A stretch of 64,000 bases of DNA, from NCBI GenBank assembly GCA_030019255.1, contig JASEFK010000002.1, forward strand, positions 171,347 through 235,346, read 5' to 3'. Under the pieces are notes generated by a model. It made no database searches and was not told where the DNA came from. It saw only the letters and a list, made by a program, of their open reading frames with translations. The stretch's first letter is position 1; every line of letters begins with the position of its first letter. Shown one piece after another: positions 49,656 to 58,234 of this stretch. This DNA is from Actinomycetota bacterium (lineage in GTDB: Bacteria > Actinomycetota > Geothermincolia > Geothermincolales > RBG-13-55-18). The translations under genes were made by a program, and so were the position numbers.

Positions 49656-50231
49656 TCAGAAAACGGAAGCTTCCTTCTTCTTACGTAACCGGCTCCCAAG
49701 AAATAACGCCACCAGCGCTAGGGACAAGCCCACTGCCAATTTCCCGTAGGAGAACGGGTGTTTTATGGGATAGCCCGGCTCTACCACCTCAAGGAATCTC
49801 CCCTCGATAACCGTGTCCCCCCCATGGGAGGGATCCGCCCGGTGAAAGATCCCTCTCACCCTCACCCGGTCGCCGTGATGCTTGTAGCTCCCCAGAACCT
49901 TCACCTTTTCGGCTTCTTTGCGAGGAAGAACGACCCCTATTCCACAGTTGCTGAGCCCGGCGAACTCGCCGCCCTCCTCCAGGCTTCGCCGACTGTAGGG
50001 GTCGTCATTGACGGTTATCCAAGCTTCCTCTCCCCGTATCATCACGTCCCCAACTGCTTCCCCCTCGATGACCACTTCCTGGCCGTCATATTCTTCCGCC
50101 CTCTCCACCAATTCCTGTACGGTCACCAGTCCGTCCGCGCCCCAGGCTCGCGGCGAGGAAGCGAGAGGGAAGGCGATCGCCAGGGCCAGGGCCAAGAGCC
50201 AGGGTAGGAGTTGAAGGTGGAGGCTTTTCAT
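49656..50231 (-). CDS. Membrane-anchored exported OB-fold-like protein
   Basis: A 191-residue protein with a signal peptide (LLPWLLALALAIAFPLASS), a beta-rich extracytoplasmic domain and one C-terminal membrane segment (LAVGLSLALVALFLGSRLRKKKE). The middle, VTVQELVERAEEYDGQEVVIEGEAVGD region through GDRVRVRGIFHRADPSHGGDTVIEGR, looks like an OB-fold similar to CcmE/tRNA_anti-type domains. ATG 50231 begins 5 bases after the trkH stop, with GGGAGGTAACCACG upstream, so it is in the trk operon. Function unknown; a link to K+ transport is suggested only by linkage. Confidence 0.75.
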   Translation of the reverse strand: MKSLHLQLLPWLLALALAIAFPLASSPRAWGADGLVTVQELVERAEEYDGQEVVIEGEAVGDVMIRGEEAWITVNDDPYSRRSLEEGGEFAGLSNCGIGVVLPRKEAEKVKVLGSYKHHGDRVRVRGIFHRADPSHGGDTVIEGRFLEVVEPGYPIKHPFSYGKLAVGLSLALVALFLGSRLRKKKEASVF

Positions 50232-50236
50232 CGTGG

Positions 50237-51748
50237 TTACCTCCCCCTTCTTCCCCGGACCAAGGCCCCGAAGAAGCTCAGGAGGGCTATGACGGACATG
50301 AACTCCAGCCTCCCTGCCCACATGGCGAATATGTAGTAGACCTTCATGGCCGTGGGCATAAGCGGGCTGGTGAGGCCGGCGGACAACCCCGTGTTGCTGC
50401 CCGCGGACACGGCGTCGAAGAAGGCCACCGAGGGCTCGTACCCGAAGAGGATCCCCATAATTCCACCGGCGAAATAGACGAGGACGTAACAGAGAAGGAT
50501 GAAGAGGGTCCCCTTTATCATGGCGTCTTCCAGCCATATGTCCCTGATATGGTGTATCTTCTCCGCGACCACCGCTCTTTCCGGGGATGCCAGCCTCCTC
50601 AGCTCGCTCCGGAAATACCGATACAGTATGCCCATGCGGAGCCCCTTGAACCCACCTCCCGTGGAACAGGCGCTGGCGCCGATGGCCATGGCCAGGATTA
50701 TCGCCCACATGGCCAGGGGACCGAAATCCCGGTAAAAGGAAACGGAATATATGGTGCTGTTGCCGGTGGTGGTGTGCCCGCTCACGAGGTTGTAGAAACC
50801 CTTGCGGAAGAATTCCATAAGGCTGCCGAAGACCCCAATCTTCCCGAAGCCCAGGGAAAGGAGGAGGGTGGTCAGCATCAGGGTGAAGGTGAAGGACCTG
50901 GTCTCCACGTTCCGGTATATCTCCTTCACGTCCCCCGTCCAAACCGAGTAATGCAGGGCGAAATTGAAGGACCCTATGACGAAGATGACTAGGGTAATGA
51001 GTTCCACCGTCAGGCTGTGGTAGTAGAGGAGGTTCAGGCTCTGGGGGGCGAAACCCCCAGTGGACCAAGCGCCCATGAAAAGCCACATGGCATGCAGGAA
51101 ACCCCTTCCTAACGGCATGCCCTCCTTCACCAGAGCCGCCCATAGAAAGGCGCTCCCCACCACGAGGTAGCTCAGGCTGATCATCCAGATGGCCCGCGCG
51201 GTGTTGATCACGTTGGGCAACAGCTTCTCCTCCTTACCCTCGCTCACGTAGATCTTGAAGGCCCCCGCCGTGCCCGCGAAGAGGAAGGTCAGGGCGATAA
51301 CGATAATCCCCTGTCCTCCGGCATAGGTCAGGAGGTGCCTCCACATGTTCAGGCCATGCGAACAGTGGTCCAGGTCCTGGAGGAGGTAAAGGCCAGTGGT
51401 GGTGTAACCGCTCATGAGGTCAAAGCAGGCATCCAGGAAGGACTTGAAATGCCCGGAGAGATAGTGAGGAATGGCCCCGAAGACCATGGCCGTCAGCCAG
51501 CCGGCGGAGGCCACGATGAGCCCGTGGAACCACCGCAGGTCCTTCTCCGTTCGGCAGGTGTTCTCCGTTACCAGCCAGAAGAGGACGCAGGCGACGATGC
51601 CGATGAGGAAATCCAGGACTACATTCCACTCCGAACAGGCTACGGAGACCAGGAGGGGCACGAGCATTATCAGCCCGACTCCCAGGATGACCCTCCCGAT
51701 GGCCCAGGCTATGAGCTTGACGTCCGCTCTAGATGGCTTGAGGATCAT
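50237..51748 (-). CDS. trkH: TrkH/KtrB-type potassium transporter
   Basis: A 503-residue K+ channel-like transporter with four M1-P-M2 repeats. Filter loops are SGYTTTGLYLL, GAWSTGGFAP, SGHTTTGNST and SAGSNTGLSAGLT, each carrying the TxG/NxG selectivity glycine. It takes up K+ through the membrane with TrkA regulators encoded just upstream (51924-53997). ATG 51748 begins 17 bases after the small membrane-protein gene. Confidence 0.95.
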   Translation of the reverse strand: MILKPSRADVKLIAWAIGRVILGVGLIMLVPLLVSVACSEWNVVLDFLIGIVACVLFWLVTENTCRTEKDLRWFHGLIVASAGWLTAMVFGAIPHYLSGHFKSFLDACFDLMSGYTTTGLYLLQDLDHCSHGLNMWRHLLTYAGGQGIIVIALTFLFAGTAGAFKIYVSEGKEEKLLPNVINTARAIWMISLSYLVVGSAFLWAALVKEGMPLGRGFLHAMWLFMGAWSTGGFAPQSLNLLYYHSLTVELITLVIFVIGSFNFALHYSVWTGDVKEIYRNVETRSFTFTLMLTTLLLSLGFGKIGVFGSLMEFFRKGFYNLVSGHTTTGNSTIYSVSFYRDFGPLAMWAIILAMAIGASACSTGGGFKGLRMGILYRYFRSELRRLASPERAVVAEKIHHIRDIWLEDAMIKGTLFILLCYVLVYFAGGIMGILFGYEPSVAFFDAVSAGSNTGLSAGLTSPLMPTAMKVYYIFAMWAGRLEFMSVIALLSFFGALVRGRRGR

Positions 51749-51765
51749 AACTGGAGCACCTTAAA

Positions 51766-51927
51766 TCACGGATGGAGTGCCTTGACCAGGAACATGAGGA
51801 GAAGGGCGGTGGAGGACAGTGCTGCCACCGCCAGCACCTCCACCAGCATCCCCCTGGCGTAACCCAGTACGACCCGGCCGTGGCTTTTCCTCCCGTTTAC
51901 TCTTCTCCCTTCCTTTAACTTCTTCAT
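51766..51927 (-). CDS. 53-residue membrane protein between trkA and trkH
   Basis: This short gene overlaps the trkA stop by ATGA (51927-51924) and ends 17 bases before trkH, so it is surely translated with them if expressed. The first 20 residues are basic (KKLKEGRRVNGRKSHGR); the rest is one hydrophobic helix (MLVEVLAVAALSSTALLLMFLVKALHP). AGGGAGG lies upstream. It is too short for confident family assignment. An accessory role like KdpF or other small transporter subunits is a reasonable guess. Confidence 0.7.
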   Translation of the reverse strand: MKKLKEGRRVNGRKSHGRVVLGYARGMLVEVLAVAALSSTALLLMFLVKALHP

Positions 51928-52619
51928 CCTCCCTCCACCCCTCGTTTGTCCGTGTGCGGCCTTCCGGTCAGGAGGAGGCGGCGGAGCTCCTCTTCCTTGT
52001 CCACCGCGGTCACGGCGATCACCGAATCCCCGGGGCGCAGGATGTCCTCACCGCGCGGGATTACGACCTGCTCTCCCCTGATCATGGAGATGAGCACGCA
52101 CCCCGGGGGCAGGCCAAGGTCCTTGATTTTGCGATAGCAGGCCTGGCTTCCGCCCGGGGGTATGTCCACCTCCACTACAACTATCTTGCCCTTGCGCAGG
52201 GCATGAAGAGTGATGATGTCCTCCACCGTGCTGACGCTTTCGATAAGCCTGGCCACTATGGTCGTGCTGGATATGGCGTCGATTCCCATCAGGTTAAAGA
52301 TCTCCTCGTTGGCGGGATCGTTCACCCGGGCCACCACGCGAGGAACCCCAAAAGAGGTCCTGGCCAGCTGGCAGGCGGTGAGGTTATCGTCGTCGTCGCC
52401 GGTTACGGCGGCGAACACGTGAGCCCTGAACGTCTGGGCCTCTTCTTGGGAATGGTAATCGCAAGCATCCCCGTGAATCACCAGCACATTGAGGCCCCGG
52501 GCCAGCCGTTGGCAGTCCTTCTCGTTCTTCTCTATGACCGCCACGGCATGCTTCCTGTCCATCAGCTTTTCGGCCAGGAAAGACCCCACTTTCCCCCCGC
52601 CGCCGATCACGACGTACAT
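51924..52619 (-). CDS. trkA: TrkA-type K+ channel regulator (set 2, third gene)
   Basis: A 231-residue TrkA-N/TrkA-C protein: VVIGGGGKVGSFLAEKL, VIEKN, AAVTGDDDDNLTACQLART, and TrkA-C LPPGCVLISMIRGEQVVIPRG with LRPGDSVIAVT. It is the close paralogue of 44015-44677. A 20-residue polar tail (HTDKRGVEGG end) extends past the family C-terminus. ATG 52619 follows GAGGTTGAAACC; the preceding trkA stops 5 bases upstream. Confidence 0.93.
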   Translation of the reverse strand: MYVVIGGGGKVGSFLAEKLMDRKHAVAVIEKNEKDCQRLARGLNVLVIHGDACDYHSQEEAQTFRAHVFAAVTGDDDDNLTACQLARTSFGVPRVVARVNDPANEEIFNLMGIDAISSTTIVARLIESVSTVEDIITLHALRKGKIVVVEVDIPPGGSQACYRKIKDLGLPPGCVLISMIRGEQVVIPRGEDILRPGDSVIAVTAVDKEEELRRLLLTGRPHTDKRGVEGG

Positions 52620-52623
52620 GGTT

Positions 52624-53289
52624 TCAACCTCTACTTCCGGCCTTTCGGCGCAGGTATACTTCCAGCTTGCCCAGGACACGGTCTGAGGCCAGAGCAGTTA
52701 TCTCGTCCCCCTCCTCCAGAATGGTATGCCGGTCAGGGAAAACAACGTTGCCCTCCCTCACCAGGTAAGCTATCCATATCGGCACCTGCCTCTCGCACCA
52801 CTCCATGGTCTGTCCCGCCCACCTCGGCGGGCAATCGAACTCCAGGAGGTTGAGGCTACCCTGACAGCATCTGGCCCTCCGCCTTATCATGGGCCTGGCG
52901 ATGATCTCCATGATGGACCTGGCGACTATCTCGGTCCCGATGACGTAATCGATCCCCAGGGCGCGGTAGGTCTCTTCCTTATCCGGGTTGTAGATACGGG
53001 CCACCACCCGGGGAACGCCGTATACGTTTTTGGCCACCTCCGCGGTCATCAGGTTGGCGTTGTCGTAACTGGTCACCGCCGCTAGGGCGTCGGCCTTCTC
53101 GACCCCTGCCTTCTTCAACGTGCTGCTGTCGAAAGACACCCCCTGTACGACCTCTCCCGGGAAGAGCTTGAACAGGCGGTCGAAGGCGGAACTGTCCCGG
53201 TCAATGACCACGACCTCTTGGTTGTCCAGGGAGAGCATCTCCGCAAGTTGTGCACCTACGCGCCCGCAACCGGCAATGATTATCCTCAT
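52624..53289 (-). CDS. trkA: TrkA-type K+ channel regulator (set 2, second gene)
   Basis: A 221-residue protein: IIIAGCGRVGAQLAEMLS, VIDRD, AAVTSYDNANLMTAEVAKN and a TrkA-C domain ending LEVYLRRKAGSRG. A Cys pair in RRRARCCQGSLNLLEFDCPP is unusual for the family. It is very similar to the upstream gene 53335-53997, a probable tandem duplication. Confidence 0.92.
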   Translation of the reverse strand: MRIIIAGCGRVGAQLAEMLSLDNQEVVVIDRDSSAFDRLFKLFPGEVVQGVSFDSSTLKKAGVEKADALAAVTSYDNANLMTAEVAKNVYGVPRVVARIYNPDKEETYRALGIDYVIGTEIVARSIMEIIARPMIRRRARCCQGSLNLLEFDCPPRWAGQTMEWCERQVPIWIAYLVREGNVVFPDRHTILEEGDEITALASDRVLGKLEVYLRRKAGSRG

Positions 53290-53334
53290 CCTTGCTCATC
53301 TCCACCCGTAATGCGGCTTTACGGACACAAGGGC

Positions 53335-53997
53335 TCAAACCTGCAGGCCGAGGTTTCCCAGGATATCTTCCAATATTTTCCATGCAGCCCTTTTGGCAGC
53401 GATTACCACCGTATCTCCCACCAACAGCCGCATATCCTTTTCCCAGCGTATTTGACGACCGGAACGCTGCAGGGCAAGGACGCGGGTGTCTTCGTTGATC
53501 TCAAGGTCACCCACCGTCATCTTCCTGGCCAGCCAGGGCACCTTGAACTCCAAGACCCTGACCCCCGGATCGTACCGTTCCTGATGGATGACGACGTCCC
53601 GCTGCAGGAGCTTATGCATCATCTTTTCCGCCACCAGGGTGGTGCCGCAGACGTAATTCACCCCGAGCTTCTCGAAGACCCTCCTTTTCGCCGGGTCGTA
53701 GAGGCGGGCAATGACCGTAGGCACATCGTAAAGGTTCGTGGCTATCTCAGCCACCATCAGGTTGGTGTTATCGTAATTGGTCACTGCCGCCACAGCATCA
53801 GCGAACTTTATCCCCGCCTCCAGGAGGGTCGTCTCGTCGAAGGCGACGCCGGTCATGGTGATGCCGTTGAAGCCAGCCGGCAAGCGGTGGAAGGATTCCT
53901 CGTCCCGATCGATGACTACAACGTCGTGACCTTCATAGGAAAGCAGCTGGGCAAGCTGGGCGCCCACCCTTCCACAACCCGTGATGATGACCCGCAT
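53335..53997 (-). CDS. trkA: TrkA-type K+ channel regulator (set 2, first gene)
   Basis: A 220-residue protein: VIITGCGRVGAQLAQLLS, VIDRD, AAVTNYDNTNLMVAEIATN, YVCGTTLVAEKMMHKLL and a TrkA-C domain. First gene of a trkA-trkA-trkA-small ORF-trkH-OB operon. The start ATG 53997 has GACGTATCCC upstream with no strong ribosome-binding site on that side, so the first gene may be weakly translated or start elsewhere. Confidence 0.92.
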   Translation of the reverse strand: MRVIITGCGRVGAQLAQLLSYEGHDVVVIDRDEESFHRLPAGFNGITMTGVAFDETTLLEAGIKFADAVAAVTNYDNTNLMVAEIATNLYDVPTVIARLYDPAKRRVFEKLGVNYVCGTTLVAEKMMHKLLQRDVVIHQERYDPGVRVLEFKVPWLARKMTVGDLEINEDTRVLALQRSGRQIRWEKDMRLLVGDTVVIAAKRAAWKILEDILGNLGLQV

Positions 53998-54249
53998 GGG
54001 ATACGTCCTTGCCCAAGTCCCAGGTCTTTTCGCGTCTTTCCCCCGAGATTATTTATTCTTTTTACTCCCGGCCTCATACCTTGTCAATACGGAACGGCCG
54101 CATTTCCCGCCGTCGCCACCGGTGGTAATGCAGGGCACACGAACCCGGAGAGGAGTGGATCCCGGTGTCGCTTTCACGGGGTGGATTCCCTGGCCGGCAC
54201 GTCGTAAGTTCGATCGTCGGCATCGTTCCGATCGCCTTGCCAGCGGCTC

Positions 54250-55812
54250 TCAATCGCTACCGCGATCCCCTAGAAAACGAGAGTACCAGGCCAGTTTCCC
54301 AGCCACGCGCACGGCCCTCTCCGGGGTGGAGGCGGTAAAGACGCCGGAGTCGCGCATGCGGAAGGAGGCGGAGCGCTCCCCCTCGTTCACCGCCACGGCG
54401 ATGATGGGCTTTCCCTCCTCCCTCATGAGGCGCTTGATGCGGCGCACCACCGCCAGGTCCGTCCACTGGAAGGTCTCCGTAGGATCGATGCCCCCGCTCC
54501 CCTCCCGGGTGCGCCCGCCGCGCTTGCGCAGGGAATCCCGGAAGCCCTTCCAGATGGAGAGCTGGAAGAAAGGAAGGAGGCGGGTGCGCCGGAAGAGCAT
54601 GTTGAAAAAGGGTCGCACCGCGGTCTTGAACATGTTCTCCAGCCAGAAGTCCCGGCCCATGAGGGTGCCCATGCTGATGACCATGTCCACCTCCGGGCAG
54701 CGGGCCAGGGCGTCGATGACCCGGAAATGGTTGGAGCGTTGCACGTTGCCCACGATGTCCACCGGGTTGCGGCGGCTCCAGAAGGCGGGGAGGTAGCGGT
54801 CCAGCTCCTCGATGACCTCCTCCGGGAGTTCGGCCATCTCCAGGCCCTCGCGGTCGAAGTAGTCGGCGGCGGCTACCCCCCAGCCTCCGCCCAGGGTCAT
54901 CACCGCCGTGCGGGAGCCTCGGGGCACGGGAAGGGAGGAGAAGGCCGCGGCCAGGTCCACCAGCTCCTCGGTGGTTTCCGCCTCGATGATGCCCGCCTGC
55001 TCCATGGCCCCGCGGAAGAGCTCGTAGGGGCCCGCCAGGGAGCCGGAGTGGGAGAGGACCGCCCGCTGCCCCTGGCGGCCCTTGCCCGCCTTGAGGGCAA
55101 TGACCGGCTTGTGGGGGGTGATGCGCCGGGCCACTTCCAGGAATTTCCTCCCGTCCTTCACCCCCTCGATGTAGAGGATGATGGTCTCCGTCTCCGGGTC
55201 CCCGCCCAGGTACTCCAGCCAGTCGCTGATGTCTGTGTTGGCGGCGTTGCCGCTCCCGATGAAGCGGCTGAAGCCCACCCCCTTGCGGTATCCCCAGGTC
55301 ATGAGCTGCACCCCCAGGTTCCCGCTCTGGGAGATGAAGCCCACCCCGCCTTTGAGGGGGAAGACTGGGGCCCCCAAGCAGCACAGGGAGCTGGTCTTGC
55401 TGTAGATCCCCATGGTATTGGGGCCTACGATGGTCATGCCCGCTCGGTTGGCGATCTCCGCCAGTTGCCGCTCTAGGCGGGCACCCTCCTCCCCCACCTC
55501 ACTGAAGTTGGAGGAGACGACGACCGCGTTCTTGACCCCCTTCTCCGCCGCCTGCGCTATAACGTCGGGTACCTTGCGCGCCGGGATAGCCACCACCACC
55601 AGGTCGATCTCCTCCTCGATATCCCCGATGGAAGGATAGGCGGGAAATCCCAGCACCCGCTTCTCATGGGGGTTGACCATGAAGAGCTTCCCCCGGTAAC
55701 CCCCGCCAATGATGTTCATGGGCATGTTGAACCCCCACTTGCCGGGCAGGTTGGAGGCCCCCACCACGGCTATGGACCGGGGATCGAACAACCGCTCGTA
55801 ATATCTCCTCAT
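54250..55812 (-). CDS. ADP-forming acyl-CoA synthetase, alpha-subunit-like
   Basis: A 520-residue protein with a CoA-binding Rossmann domain (FDPRSIAVVGASNLPGKWGFN, VVVAIPARKVPDVIAQAAEKGVKNAVVVSS), a succinyl-CoA ligase-like domain (GPNTMGIYS, GGVGFISQSGNLGVQLM) and the phosphohistidine loop AVLSHSGSLAG. Such proteins form acetate or another acid plus ATP from acyl-CoA. The ATP-grasp beta subunit is not adjacent, so it must be elsewhere or the protein acts otherwise. An insert of about 60 residues near 385-450 (FFNMLFRRTRLLPFFQLSIW) is unusual. ATG 55812 follows AGGAAGGGATAC. The divergent por-nuo operon could supply acyl-CoA. Confidence 0.85.
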   Translation of the reverse strand: MRRYYERLFDPRSIAVVGASNLPGKWGFNMPMNIIGGGYRGKLFMVNPHEKRVLGFPAYPSIGDIEEEIDLVVVAIPARKVPDVIAQAAEKGVKNAVVVSSNFSEVGEEGARLERQLAEIANRAGMTIVGPNTMGIYSKTSSLCCLGAPVFPLKGGVGFISQSGNLGVQLMTWGYRKGVGFSRFIGSGNAANTDISDWLEYLGGDPETETIILYIEGVKDGRKFLEVARRITPHKPVIALKAGKGRQGQRAVLSHSGSLAGPYELFRGAMEQAGIIEAETTEELVDLAAAFSSLPVPRGSRTAVMTLGGGWGVAAADYFDREGLEMAELPEEVIEELDRYLPAFWSRRNPVDIVGNVQRSNHFRVIDALARCPEVDMVISMGTLMGRDFWLENMFKTAVRPFFNMLFRRTRLLPFFQLSIWKGFRDSLRKRGGRTREGSGGIDPTETFQWTDLAVVRRIKRLMREEGKPIIAVAVNEGERSASFRMRDSGVFTASTPERAVRVAGKLAWYSRFLGDRGSD

Positions 55813-56193
55813 GTATCCCTTCCTCCTCACTGGCTCAGGTCCTGACGGGCTGACCGAGAATGTATACAAGCCTTAGGATATCACGGCCCTTCGCCCCAAA
55901 GGGGTGGGAATTAAAAACGCCCCTTTGTCATCCGGCAAGAAGGGCTTTTTCTCTTCTCCCTTACCGCATGCAAGGGCGCGTGGATGCGCTTTTGCCTCAG
56001 GCCTGTATCTCCATATCTTTTTGAGGTCGTAGCCGATGCAGTTCGTGTAAAGAATAGGTAGGCTTAGGTAAATCTCCACATAAAAGGAGAGCGGTCGGTT
56101 GAACCAGTTGAGGATTTGGATATAATATGTAGAAACTTTTTGCGGAAAAAGAGCTGTAAAGGATAGGATCAAAGGCAAACAGGAGCTTCCCGC
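55813..56193. other. Divergent intergenic region, acyl-CoA synthetase / por-nuo operon
   Basis: 381 bases with two GC-rich stems near 55895-55955 (AAAGGGG with CCCCTTT, and GCCC with GGGC followed by TTTTT on the plus strand) and a promoter at 56099-56126. An open frame on the minus strand looks like chance. Confidence 0.5.
56099..56126 (+). promoter_or_regulatory. Promoter of the porGDAB-nuoEFG operon
   Basis: TTGAAC (56099-56104) and a perfect TATAAT (56121-56126), 16 bases apart, 68 bases before the porG start. Confidence 0.65.
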
Positions 56194-56745
56194 ATGTTGG
56201 AGATCAGGTTTCACGGCAGGGGAGGCCAGGGAGCGGTCACCTCGGCCGAGCTGCTCGCCGTGGCGGCCATCAACAAAGGGATGTATGCCCAGGCCTTCCC
56301 GAGCTTCGGGCCCGAGCGCAGGGGGGCCCCGGTGGTGGCCTTCTGCAGGTTGGACAACAAGAGGATTCTGCTCCGCGACAAGATATATGAGCCCGATGTA
56401 GTGGTCATATTGGATTCGGGGCTCCTCACCCTTATCGATCCGGTCGAAGGCCTAAAGCCGGACGGCATACTCATCATCAACACCAAGAAGTCCTACGAGG
56501 AGATAATGAATGAGTGCCGTTTCTCCTGCCGGGTGGGCACGGTCAACGCCGACCAGATAGCACGGGAAGAGCTGGGGCGGGTCATCGTGAACACCACCAT
56601 GCTGGGGGCAGTCTTAAGGGCAACCGGACTGCTGGGGGTCGAGGATATGCGCGGACCCATGCTAGAGCGCTTCGGTCCCAAGCTGGGGGAGAAGAACATG
56701 AGGGCCCTGGAGCGGTCCTATAACGAGCTGGTATTGAAGGAGTAA
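56194..56745 (+). CDS. porG: 2-oxoacid:ferredoxin oxidoreductase, gamma subunit (second operon)
   Basis: A 183-residue gamma subunit: EIRFHGRGGQGAVTSAELLAVAA, AFPSFGPERRGAPVVAFCR. It is paralogous to 10099-10695. ATG 56194 follows ACAGGAGCTTCCCGC. First of seven tightly spaced genes. Confidence 0.93.
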   Translation: MLEIRFHGRGGQGAVTSAELLAVAAINKGMYAQAFPSFGPERRGAPVVAFCRLDNKRILLRDKIYEPDVVVILDSGLLTLIDPVEGLKPDGILIINTKKSYEEIMNECRFSCRVGTVNADQIAREELGRVIVNTTMLGAVLRATGLLGVEDMRGPMLERFGPKLGEKNMRALERSYNELVLKE

Positions 56746-56750
56746 GGGCT

Positions 56751-57044
56751 GTGGCTAAACCGATGGAAGAGATCAGGTGGCAGGACCTGGAAATAGGGGC
56801 GACGGTCAGCGACCCCGGGAGCTCCAGGGAATACAAGACAGGGAGCTGGCGTTCGCTCCGGCCGGTGGTGGACAAGGAACAGTGCATCCGCTGCGGCGTC
56901 TGCTGGCTTTTCTGCCCGGACGCGGCCATAGAGAGGTCCGTGGAGGGCCATTTCCAGGCCGACCTGGAGTACTGCAAGGGCTGTGGTATCTGCGCCAGGG
57001 AATGCCCAGTGGGATGCATAAGCATGGAGATCGAGGAAGGCTGA
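56751..57044 (+). CDS. porD: 2-oxoacid:ferredoxin oxidoreductase, delta (ferredoxin) subunit
   Basis: A 97-residue 2x[4Fe-4S] protein: CIRCGVCWLFCPDAA and CKGCGICARECPVGC. GTG start at 56751 with AAGGAGTAAGG upstream, 5 bases after porG. No duplication of the end is present here, unlike the first operon. Confidence 0.92.
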   Translation: MAKPMEEIRWQDLEIGATVSDPGSSREYKTGSWRSLRPVVDKEQCIRCGVCWLFCPDAAIERSVEGHFQADLEYCKGCGICARECPVGCISMEIEEG

Positions 57045-57045
57045 C

Positions 57046-58224
57046 ATGCCCAAGGAACGCAGGGGAATCGAGGTATCGCTGGCGGTAGCGGAGGCGGTAG
57101 GGCAAGCGGATTGCGACGTCATAGCGGCCTACCCCATCACCCCGCAGACCCATATCGTGGAACACCTCGCCGAGATGGTGGCCGACGGTCACCTGGACGC
57201 GGAATTCGTGCCCGTGGAGAGCGAGCACTCGGCCATGAGCGTGTGCTGCGGCGCGGCCGCCGTGGGAGCCCGTACCTTCACCTCCACGTCCTCACAGGGG
57301 CTGGCCCTGATGGCCGAGATATTCTTCATCGCCTCGGCCATGCGCCTCCCCGTGGTCATGGCCCTGGCCAATCGCTCTCTCTCCGCGCCGCTGTCCATCT
57401 GGAACGACCACACCGACACCATGATGGTGCGTGACGGCGGCTGGATACACGTGTTCGTGGAGAACGGGCAGGAAGCGTACGACCATGTCTTCTGGGCCTT
57501 CCGCGTGGCCGAGGACCCCGCGGTGCGCCTGCCGGTGGCCATAAACATCGATGGCTTCATTCTGACCCACATGATCGAGCCCATCGAATTCGAGGACGAC
57601 GAGCTGATCAAACGCTACATTCCTGAGTACAAGTTGGAGAACGCCCTGCACCCGGAAAAACCGGTTTCCATGGGGTGTTTCGGCATGCCGGAGATATACA
57701 CGGAGACGCAGATGGCCCGCGAAAAGGCCCTGGTGGGTTCCTATGTCACCTGCCTCAAGGCGTGGGAGGAGTGGGCCGCCCTCACCGGGAGGCGATACCA
57801 TCCCGTGGAGACCTACCGGGCAGAGGACGCCGAATACTGCATAGTGACCATGGGCTCTCTCGGGGAGACAGCCATGGTGGCCGTGGACGAGCTGAGGGAG
57901 CAAGGGGAGAAAGTGGGAGCGATTAAGATCCGGCTGTGGCGCCCCTTCCCCTTCGAGGACCTCTACCGGGCGGCAGAGGGAAAGGCGGCCCTGATCGTGC
58001 TGGACCGGGCCATAAGCTTCGGCGGCCCCGGCGGCCCGGTGGCCCTGGAGGTGAGAAGTGCCATGTACCGCAGGCCGCAGGCTCCGGCGGTCGTGAATTA
58101 CGTGGCTGGACTGGCGAGCAGGGACGTGAGGGTGGAGGACTTCAAGGCCATCATCCTGGGAGGAAAGGCCAAGGCCGCCGCGGGCGACACGGCCGGGTTC
58201 ACGCTGTACGGCGTGCGCGAGTGA
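57046..58224 (+). CDS. porA: 2-oxoacid:ferredoxin oxidoreductase, alpha subunit
   Basis: A 392-residue alpha subunit: AAYPITPQTHIVEHLAEM, FVPVESEHSAMSVCCGAAAVGA, TSTSSQGLALM and the C-terminal YCIVTMGSLGETAMVAVDELREQG. It starts one base after porD. Compared with the first copy it has a region CFGMPEIYTETQMAREKAL specific to this copy. The substrate may be pyruvate or a branched/aromatic 2-oxoacid. Confidence 0.93.
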   Translation: MPKERRGIEVSLAVAEAVGQADCDVIAAYPITPQTHIVEHLAEMVADGHLDAEFVPVESEHSAMSVCCGAAAVGARTFTSTSSQGLALMAEIFFIASAMRLPVVMALANRSLSAPLSIWNDHTDTMMVRDGGWIHVFVENGQEAYDHVFWAFRVAEDPAVRLPVAINIDGFILTHMIEPIEFEDDELIKRYIPEYKLENALHPEKPVSMGCFGMPEIYTETQMAREKALVGSYVTCLKAWEEWAALTGRRYHPVETYRAEDAEYCIVTMGSLGETAMVAVDELREQGEKVGAIKIRLWRPFPFEDLYRAAEGKAALIVLDRAISFGGPGGPVALEVRSAMYRRPQAPAVVNYVAGLASRDVRVEDFKAIILGGKAKAAAGDTAGFTLYGVRE

Positions 58225-58234
58225 GGAGTTGGAC

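Noticed and set aside
44700-54250. Possible c-di-AMP (ydaO/yuaA) riboswitch upstream of the trk genes
   Set aside because: Such riboswitches often precede K+ transporters, but the conserved blocks were not found in the three upstream regions read by eye.
55873-56214. 113-codon minus-strand open frame in the divergent gap before the second por operon
   Set aside because: It overlaps the por promoter and the porG start, has no domain and no ribosome-binding site.
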